From OLB6 sp964467455 (lineage in GTDB: Bacteria; Bacteroidota; Ignavibacteria; Kapaibacteriales; Kapaibacteriaceae), in the NCBI GenBank assembly GCA_964467455.1, contig CAYXQJ010000007.1:92311-156310 (forward strand): a stretch of DNA of 64,000 nucleotides, in the 5' to 3' direction. The notes beneath the pieces were generated by a model that was not told where the DNA came from, did not search any database, and worked only from the letters and a program-made list of their open reading frames with translations. Below, piece by piece: positions 59,163 through 64,000 of the stretch. Numbering within the stretch: position 1 is the first letter of the stretch; each line of letters begins with the position of its first letter. The position numbers and the translations under genes were made by a program.

Positions 59163-60258
59163 TGTCTCGTGCGTTCGCAAACCAAACTGTCTGCGAGTTA
59201 GTCTCTGAGTTAGTCTGCGAGTTAGTCTGCGAGTTAGTCTGCGAGTTAGTCTGCGAGTTAGTCTCTGAGTTAGTCTCTGAGTTAGTCTCCGAGACGTTCT
59301 CCTGCAAGTTCTCCCTTCGGTTCTCCTGCAAGTTCTCCCTCCGGTTCTCCCAAAGGTTCTCCCTCTGGGCAACTCGCCGTATGACTTTCTGTCCTTCGCA
59401 CACTCCATGTTCCAGCCACTCGTGGCCGATGTATTCAACGGCGGTGATCTCGACGGGGAGTTCGATGGCGTCGGGGGAGGGTGTGATCTGCAGAAGTTCG
59501 GGGCGGATGCCGAGGGTGCGGCCGTGGTAGGGGATGAGGTTCATGGGCGGACTGCCCGTGAAGGTGGCTACGAACGGTGTGGACGGTGTGTTGTAGACTT
59601 CGGACGGTGTGCCGACTTGTTGCAAGATGCCGTCGTTGAGGACGGCCATGCGGTCGCTCATCGTCATGGCTTCCACTTGGTCGTGGGTGACGTAGACGGT
59701 GGTGACGCCAAGCTCACGTTGTAGTGCCTTCAGCTCTGTGCGCATGTGTGTGCGCAGCTGCGCATCAAGATTGCTCAACGGCTCGTCGAACAAGAACACA
59801 CGCGGCTTGCGAATGATGGCGCGACCGACGGCGACGCGCTGACGTTGTCCGCCGGAGAGTTGTTTGGGACGACGCTGCAGCAGTTCCGACAAACCCAACA
59901 TCTCGGCGATCTCGACCACGCGCTTGTCGATGTCGTTCTGCGATACCTTCTTGATCTTCAGCGGAAAGGCGAGGTTCTCAGCAACGGTGAGATGCGGATA
60001 CAGCGCATAGTTCTGAAACACCATGCCCACGTCGCGAAGTCGTGGTTCCACATCGTTCATCACATCGTTATCAAACTGCATCGTACCGGTGGTGATGGAC
60101 TCCAAGCCCGCGATCATTCGCAGCAATGTGCTTTTTCCGGAGCCGCTCGGGCCAACAAGCACAAAGAACTCGCCCGGTTCGATCGAGAACGAAACATCGC
60201 GCAACGGCTGCACGCTTCCGTAGCTTTTGCTCACATGGTCAAAGGTGATACGCGTCAT
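59149..60258 (-). CDS. MalK/UgpC-type ABC transporter ATPase with repeat-expanded C-terminus
   Basis: The 369-residue ATPase has Walker A GPSGSGKST (36-44), the Q-loop MVFQNYALYPHL, signature LSGGQRQR (134-141), Walker B VFLFDEPLSNLD and the H-loop YVTHD. This is the importer class that powers sugar or related solute uptake. The TOBE region begins normally (GTPSEVYNTPSTPFVATF, then LGIRPE). At about 298-357 it is interrupted by repeats of REN/LQEN and NSQT/NSET units before finishing FANARDITWF. The permease genes are not adjacent. The start shares one base with the dnaJ-like stop. Confidence 0.88.
   Translation of the reverse strand: MTRITFDHVSKSYGSVQPLRDVSFSIEPGEFFVLVGPSGSGKSTLLRMIAGLESITTGTMQFDNDVMNDVEPRLRDVGMVFQNYALYPHLTVAENLAFPLKIKKVSQNDIDKRVVEIAEMLGLSELLQRRPKQLSGGQRQRVAVGRAIIRKPRVFLFDEPLSNLDAQLRTHMRTELKALQRELGVTTVYVTHDQVEAMTMSDRMAVLNDGILQQVGTPSEVYNTPSTPFVATFTGSPPMNLIPYHGRTLGIRPELLQITPSPDAIELPVEITAVEYIGHEWLEHGVCEGQKVIRRVAQRENLWENRRENLQENRRENLQENVSETNSETNSETNSQTNSQTNSQTNSQTNSETNSQTVWFANARDITWF
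59188..59367. repeat. Coding minisatellite inside the ABC ATPase gene
   Basis: About nine copies of a 12-bp unit (GAGTTAGTCTGC or GAGTTAGTCTCT) are followed by about three copies of a 24-bp unit built from ggttctccctcc and agttctcctgca. The unit lengths are multiples of three, so the frame is kept and the tract encodes NSQT/NSET and RENLQEN repeats. Confidence 0.9.
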
Positions 60259-61169
60259 TACAGTCCCAATAAGCGAAGCTGTTCCACCAACGCTCGTTGT
60301 TCGTCAGTGAGCTGCGCCGGAACATCCACGTGCAGCGTTACAAACATATCGCCTCGCTTCGAGGGGTCGTCATAGATCGGCATGCCCATGCCGCGCAGAC
60401 GCATCACCTTGCCCGACGCCGACCCTGCCGGCACCTTGATCTTCACCGTCCCCGCGAGTGTTTGTACGCTATGCTCGCCCCCTAACAGCGCCGTGGTAAG
60501 GGGCACGTGTTCCGTCACCTTGAGATCGTTGCCATCACGCTCATAACGCGGATGCGGAGCGATGGCCACTTCAAGCACACCAACGGGGATCTTCATCCGA
60601 TGTCCGTGCGCCACCCCCGGCTTGAAGGTCACGTCAAGCTTCTTATCGCCCATCGCCAGCCGCTTCATCACCCCGGTAAAGGCCTCGTCGAGGGAGAGCG
60701 TTACGGAGAAGATTCGTCCTTCGTCCGGCGTCCGGCGTCCACCATCAGACGTCCTTCGTCCGGCGTCCTTCGTCCGACGTTCCCTGTTCCCTGTTCCCTG
60801 TTCCCTGTTCCCTGAACCGAACAACTGCGACAACAGATCCCCAAAGCTCGTCCCTTGGAACATGTCGCCGAAGTCTTCTTGGGTGAACTGGTAGCTGCGA
60901 GAGCCGCCGGGGAAACCACCGCTGGGGAATCCGCCACTACCGGGCATTCCGCCGTACTGCGAGAACTGATCGTACTTCGCCTTTTTCTGTGGATCGCTCA
61001 GCACGTCGTAGGCTTCGCTGATCTTCTTGAACTTCTCTTCGGCCTGCGGATCGTTGGGGTTCGTATCGGGATGGTATTGTCGGGCCAAGCGACGAAATGC
61101 CTTTTTGATGTCGGCATCGCTCGCCCCCTTTTCAAGTTCAAGTTCTTTGTAGTAGTCGGTAAAGTTCAT
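60258..61169 (-). CDS. CbpA-type DnaJ co-chaperone
   Basis: The 303-residue protein has an N-terminal J domain with HPD at residues 33-35, a Gly/Phe-rich segment (GGFPSGGFPGGS) and a C-terminal DnaJ substrate-binding domain (SVTLSLDEAFTG, VAIAPHPRYERDGNDL, MRLRGMGMP). The zinc-finger CxxCxGxG repeats are absent, as in CbpA. It stimulates DnaK. Residues about 120-152 (GNREQGTGNRERRTKD and on) are encoded by two heptad arrays inserted in the linker. The ABC ATPase gene follows directly. Confidence 0.9.
   Translation of the reverse strand: MNFTDYYKELELEKGASDADIKKAFRRLARQYHPDTNPNDPQAEEKFKKISEAYDVLSDPQKKAKYDQFSQYGGMPGSGGFPSGGFPGGSRSYQFTQEDFGDMFQGTSFGDLLSQLFGSGNREQGTGNRERRTKDAGRRTSDGGRRTPDEGRIFSVTLSLDEAFTGVMKRLAMGDKKLDVTFKPGVAHGHRMKIPVGVLEVAIAPHPRYERDGNDLKVTEHVPLTTALLGGEHSVQTLAGTVKIKVPAGSASGKVMRLRGMGMPIYDDPSKRGDMFVTLHVDVPAQLTDEQRALVEQLRLLGL
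60714..60814. repeat. Heptad arrays (CGTCCTT/CGTCCGG then GTTCCCT) inside the dnaJ-like gene
   Basis: About nine degenerate CGTCCnn units run into five GTTCCCT units on the plus strand. They stay in frame in the minus-strand gene and add about 33 charged residues to the linker. Confidence 0.9.
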
Positions 61170-61173
61170 GTGT

Positions 61174-61204
61174 TAAGTGCCAAGTGCCAGGTGCCAGGTG
61201 CCAC
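61174..61204. repeat. Short heptad array (AAGTGCC/AGGTGCC)
   Basis: Four 7-bp units fill the gap between the small membrane protein gene and the dnaJ-like start. They are the same family as the arrays at 983, 1696 and 10019. Confidence 0.8.
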
Positions 61205-61205
61205 G

Positions 61206-61556
61206 TCAGAATGTATGTAGAGCATCTAAGAGTGAGAGGTTGAACCAGCGATCAAGGTACAGCGCGAGTAAGATGGCAAAGACGATGCCGACGAAGATGA
61301 TGACGCCGAAGATCTTGCCGGCACCACTCTTTGTTTGTTGAAGTCCGGCCTTCACGACGGATTCCGTGACCTTTTCCGTGTAGGCGAAGATGGGGACGAA
61401 GATCACCACGATGATGGCCATGCCGAGGAGGGTTGCCGTGAGTGGACGGAAGCGTTCGGTCTCGACCAGCACACGTTCCTCGATGGCGCCGGTAACGAGG
61501 TACGACGTGAGGATCGAGAACGTGAAGATCACGGCGCGCGTGATGTGGCGCATCAT
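61206..61556 (-). CDS. Small hypothetical membrane protein
   Basis: The 116-residue protein has three hydrophobic helices (VIFTFSILTSYLVTG, ATLLGMAIIVVIFVPIFAY and IFGVIIFVGIVFAILLALYL). No family is recognised. Its start overlaps the Kir channel stop by four bases, so the two are probably translated together; it could be a channel partner, but that is only suggested by position. Confidence 0.65.
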   Translation of the reverse strand: MMRHITRAVIFTFSILTSYLVTGAIEERVLVETERFRPLTATLLGMAIIVVIFVPIFAYTEKVTESVVKAGLQQTKSGAGKIFGVIIFVGIVFAILLALYLDRWFNLSLLDALHTF

Positions 61557-62524
61557 TGCGGGCGCTCCCGTTTCAGCTGCAGTTGACCATCGACGGGAAA
61601 CAGTTCGGCTTCGAAGGTGTCGCTGATCTTCGAAAGGTCGATCTCTACCACACCGTCGGCCGTATCAAAGAACATCGGCGCGAACCGATGTCCGGACAGT
61701 ACATCCTTAGCGCTCCACGAATAGCGTGCATAGAACGGTTGTCCCACCGTATCGTCATAGGCATGGATCACCACGATGACCTCGGCATGGACATGTTCAA
61801 GATCTTGCTTCGACAGCGCATAGATCGGACTCTCCATCGTCACCGGATGCACCAGCGTCCAACTCAGTGCCAGCGTCCGTACGCTGGAGATCTCCAACGA
61901 CAGATCATAGAACTGTCGTTTCAGTCGATCTTCATCATGATACTCCAGCACCAACATCATCGTTGCCGTTGCATCCATGATGGCGCCGTTGCGCTCATTG
62001 GCAAACCGCACCATGAGTGCATTGACGCCGTTCTTGTAGGGGGCGAGCAGCATGTTCTTGCTGTACACAAAACGTGGCCTCATGCGGGAGAACCGGCCGA
62101 AGGCCAAGCCGGTGAAGATGCCGAAGATCAATAGGCCAGCCATCGACTCAATGGCGGCGATGCTGCTCATCAATGGTGTGCCGGGAGAGAGGACGCCGTA
62201 GCCGACGGTGGTGAGCGTTTGTGCGCTGAGGAACATCGCCTCACCAAAGTTGTGGATCCACGAACCCGGGACCGCCCCCTTAATATTCTCGATGCCAACG
62301 AGAAGATAAGCGAACGCAAAGATGATGTTGACGACGGTGTAGAGCGCGACGGTCATGACGAGGAATTTTGTCCATGACATGATGAGGGCGCGGTGATAGA
62401 TGTCGCTGACGTCGAACCGCTCGCGTGCGCGGCGGACGTTCATCAGCCCTTCGCGATTGACCAAGCGCGCGTGTTTCGAACTCGCAGTCGTGCCGAATCC
62501 GGGGTCGGGGATCTGTTCGCTCAC
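61553..62524 (-). CDS. Inward-rectifier potassium channel (KirBac-like)
   Basis: GTG 62524 gives 323 residues. Two membrane helices (LVMTVALYTVVNIIFAFAYL and AAIESMAGLLIFGIFTGLAF) flank a pore helix and the selectivity filter TLTTVGYG (residues 104-110). The C-terminal 170 residues are the cytoplasmic Kir beta domain, with SWTLVHPVTMESPIYALS as in eukaryotic and bacterial Kir channels. It conducts potassium across the inner membrane. It overlaps radC by four bases (GTGA). Confidence 0.93.
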   Translation of the reverse strand: MSEQIPDPGFGTTASSKHARLVNREGLMNVRRARERFDVSDIYHRALIMSWTKFLVMTVALYTVVNIIFAFAYLLVGIENIKGAVPGSWIHNFGEAMFLSAQTLTTVGYGVLSPGTPLMSSIAAIESMAGLLIFGIFTGLAFGRFSRMRPRFVYSKNMLLAPYKNGVNALMVRFANERNGAIMDATATMMLVLEYHDEDRLKRQFYDLSLEISSVRTLALSWTLVHPVTMESPIYALSKQDLEHVHAEVIVVIHAYDDTVGQPFYARYSWSAKDVLSGHRFAPMFFDTADGVVEIDLSKISDTFEAELFPVDGQLQLKRERPQ

Positions 62525-63189
62525 AGGAGGTGTCGTTCTGCCAGCGATGTAAACGCATCGCCGGCGATGATGAGATGATCGAGAACACGAATATCGACGA
62601 TTCGGCCTGCCTCCACAAGTTGGCGGGTGATGGCGATGTCTTCGCGTGACGGCTCGATGTTGCCGGAGGGGTGGTTGTGGGCCAGGATGACTGACGCTGC
62701 CGACTCGGCGATGGCGAGGCGGAAGACCTCGCGGGGGTGGATGGTGACGGCGTTGAGGGAGCCTTCACCGACGACGACGTCGCGGATGACCTGGTTGGCC
62801 GTGTTGAGGAGGATCACCAGGAACGTCTCCTGCTTGAGGTGGCGCAGGCGGGGCATGAGGGAGCGAGCCAGGATGGCGGGCGACGTGATCACCGTGCGGG
62901 CTTCGAACGGCTCGGCCTGGATCCGGTGGGCGAGTTCGAAGGCAGCGCAGAGGGTGGAGGCCTTGGCTGTGCCCATGCCGTGGAGGGCGCGCAGCTCCGA
63001 AACGTCGCGTCCGGCCAGGTCGGTCAGCGACGGATAGCGCTGCAGCAGCGTCCGCGCGATATCAGCGGCGCTCAGGCGCGGCGTCCCGTGGTTGATGAGC
63101 AAGGCAAGCAGCTCTTGCGTGCTCAGCGCCGACGGGCCCAGGCGCAGCAGGCGCTCGCGGGGTCGGTCAGCGGCAAAGAGGGCAGACAT
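62521..63189 (-). CDS. radC: RadC-family JAMM domain protein
   Basis: ATG 63189 gives 222 residues. An N-terminal helix-hairpin-helix part (ALSTQELLALLINHGT, then LHGMGTAKASTLCAAFEL) is followed by the JAB/MPN-like domain. That domain has the zinc motif AHNHPSGNIEPSREDI (H171, H173, D184) and the upstream glutamate. The family was named for DNA repair, but that role is disputed and the activity is unknown. It lies 11 bases after cutA. Confidence 0.93.
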   Translation of the reverse strand: MSALFAADRPRERLLRLGPSALSTQELLALLINHGTPRLSAADIARTLLQRYPSLTDLAGRDVSELRALHGMGTAKASTLCAAFELAHRIQAEPFEARTVITSPAILARSLMPRLRHLKQETFLVILLNTANQVIRDVVVGEGSLNAVTIHPREVFRLAIAESAASVILAHNHPSGNIEPSREDIAITRQLVEAGRIVDIRVLDHLIIAGDAFTSLAERHLL

Positions 63190-63200
63190 ATGGTGAAAGC

Positions 63201-63539
63201 TCAGATCGTGGAAGAATCGATCCAGGCGAGGTAGGCCGGAAGTCCGTCTGCCACCTGTAGGCAGATGATCTCCGGCACCTCGTACGGATGTATCTCCGTG
63301 ACGCGAGCGATCAGTTTTGTGACATTTTCCGTCGTGGTCTTGAGGATGATCTGGACTTCCTGTGCTTCTTCGACCGCCCCCTGCCATCGATAGATGGACG
63401 TTGCCCCCGGCAGCAACGTCCCACACGCTGCCAGCCGCTCCTCTACAACGGCACGGACTACGCGTTGAGCGATGTCGACTGACGGAGCTGTCGTCAGGAC
63501 GATGGACGCCGGACGCCGGACGTTAGACGATTCTTCCAT
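63201..63539 (-). CDS. cutA: Divalent-cation tolerance protein CutA
   Basis: ATG 63539 gives 112 residues. Conserved CutA stretches are EERLAACGTLLPGATSIYRW, then VEEAQEVQIILKTT, IHPYEVPEIICLQV and YLAWI. CutA forms trimers and is linked to copper tolerance in some bacteria, though its function is still uncertain. The first few residues (EESSNVRRPA) come from a GGACG-type heptad array. It heads the cutA-radC-kir string. Confidence 0.9.
   Translation of the reverse strand: MEESSNVRRPASIVLTTAPSVDIAQRVVRAVVEERLAACGTLLPGATSIYRWQGAVEEAQEVQIILKTTTENVTKLIARVTEIHPYEVPEIICLQVADGLPAYLAWIDSSTI
63499..63528. repeat. Heptad array (GGACGCC units) at the cutA start
   Basis: Four 7-bp GGACG-type units encode the first residues after the cutA start. 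A short array of the same family is present at 19236-19270. Confidence 0.75.
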
Positions 63540-63582
63540 ACAAATTCCCGATGTTTGCGACCCGAACGGACGGAAACTAACC

Positions 63583-63876
63583 ATGATCGACCTCCTCATC
63601 TATCATCTCCATCTTGTTGGTGTGGTCTATGCCTTCACCAAGCGGTGGCAGATCGAAGGCCTCAAGGCCGGCCTCTTGGCTGTGGCCTTGTGCGGTCTGG
63701 TGTTTGTGATCTTATGGGGATTGATGGGATCGATCGCCCGATTGATCATGCCGGTGCCGGGTCAGCCGGGTGACCTGTTCACCTCGGACACCTTGTCCTT
63801 GGTCTTGACCCTTGCGGTCGAGGTCCCGTTCTTTTGGATCTTTTTTCTTCGTTCCGGATTTGGAGCGAATACCTAA
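63583..63876 (+). CDS. Small hypothetical membrane protein
   Basis: ATG 63583 gives 97 residues with three hydrophobic segments (LIYHLHLVGVVYAF, GLLAVALCGLVFVILWGLMG and LSLVLTLAVEVPFFWIFFL). No family is recognised. It is transcribed divergently from cutA and ends 47 bases before the hairpin at 63923. Confidence 0.65.
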   Translation: MIDLLIYHLHLVGVVYAFTKRWQIEGLKAGLLAVALCGLVFVILWGLMGSIARLIMPVPGQPGDLFTSDTLSLVLTLAVEVPFFWIFFLRSGFGANT

Positions 63877-63891
63877 ATAGTCCTATCTTTG
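63859..63891 (+). promoter_or_regulatory. Bacteroidota-type promoter upstream of a probable rRNA operon
   Basis: TTTG at 63859-63862 and TATCTTTG at 63884-63891 are separated by 21 bases, matching the Bacteroides -33/-7 consensus. Transcription would start at about 63895. Confidence 0.55.
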
Positions 63892-63922
63892 TTTTCTCTA
63901 CCGGCCACACGGTCGCAGAGGC

Positions 63923-63958
63923 ACAGGGTGAGCCCCTCGGGTTCCGCCCTGTTTTTTT
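63923..63958 (+). terminator. Intrinsic terminator between promoter and boxA
   Basis: An 8-bp stem (acagggtg/cgccctgt with one G-U) is followed by seven T. It may end the small membrane protein transcript, or a roughly 60-base RNA starting at the adjacent promoter. Confidence 0.7.
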
Positions 63959-63962
63959 CGGG

Positions 63963-63976
63963 TGTTCTTTGACAAC
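63963..63976 (+). promoter_or_regulatory. boxA antitermination element of a probable rRNA leader
   Basis: TGTTCTTTGACAAC closely matches rRNA boxA sequences (B. subtilis and E. coli consensus TGYTCTTTRA). BoxA binds NusB/NusE and protects rRNA transcripts from termination. Its presence 24 bases from the window edge suggests that a 16S rRNA gene follows outside. Confidence 0.65.
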
Positions 63977-64000
63977 GGGAAGCACACAAATAGATGTAGA

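Noticed and set aside
59188..59291. Possible direct-repeat origin or iteron cluster
   Set aside because: The 12-bp units are in frame within the ABC ATPase and encode NSQT/NSET; no dnaA, DnaA boxes or AT-rich unwinding region accompany them.

Overview
The window looks like chromosome of a bacterium from the Bacteroidota/Chlorobiota/Ignavibacteriota side of the FCB superphylum. Evidence seen: three secreted proteins with type IX secretion (T9SS) C-terminal sorting domains, Omp28-, DUF6029- and Wzi-like outer-membrane proteins, a CusA fused to TolC as in many Bacteroidota, and promoter boxes of the Bacteroidota type TAnnTTTG. Candidatus Kapabacteria is my best guess at the lineage, but that is inference. 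Most of the sequence is moderately GC-rich housekeeping chromosome with short gaps and many 1-8 bp gene overlaps.

Layout. 1-1000: the end of an Asp-box protein, a broken IS21-type istB, and tRNA-Glu(TTC). 1.0-5.2 kb (+): coaE, trxA, pterin dehydratase, eno, phosphohexomutase. 10.0-5.3 kb (-): Ig-like lipoprotein, PQQ-type sugar dehydrogenase with sorting domain, pdxB, rmlC. 10-24.5 kb: YihY protein, PolB-like exonuclease, VWA-OmpA lipoprotein, DUF2723 membrane protein, secreted and outer-membrane proteins, TlpA-like thioredoxin, then murG, PH-like membrane protein, hypothetical and sixA, and mdh. 25.8-35.3 kb: an AT-richer metal-resistance island with an IS3-family element, DUF6660, CusA-TolC fusion, CusB adaptor and a P-type ATPase. 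35.4-49.5 kb: rplU-rpmA, small membrane proteins, a phosphatase, acyl-CoA dehydrogenase, two peptidases, pyk-ymdB, cobalamin adenosyltransferase, lipoproteins, rsmB. 49.5-59.2 kb (+): outer-membrane protein, a PD40/double-OmpA protein, and an lgt-led gene string ending in an outer-membrane protein. 63.5-59.1 kb (-): cutA, radC, Kir channel, small membrane protein, dnaJ-like gene, ABC ATPase. The last 120 bases hold a promoter, an intrinsic terminator and a boxA, so an rRNA operon probably begins just beyond the window.

The most unusual content is at the DNA level. (1) The 11-mer AGGGGGCGAGC occurs nine times on both strands (plus two one-mismatch copies), in several reading frames and between genes; its core AGGGGGC occurs about 40 times but only once in the metal island. 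(2) About twenty gene boundaries carry arrays of 7- or 8-bp tandem units drawn from about a dozen unit families. Some arrays have entered genes in frame: the TOBE region of an ABC ATPase, the linker of a DnaJ, a peptidase, a signal peptide and several C-terminal tails. (3) Several genes have a TAnnTTTG-like box ending only 3-4 bases before the start codon, which predicts leaderless mRNAs; some of these boxes abut the arrays.
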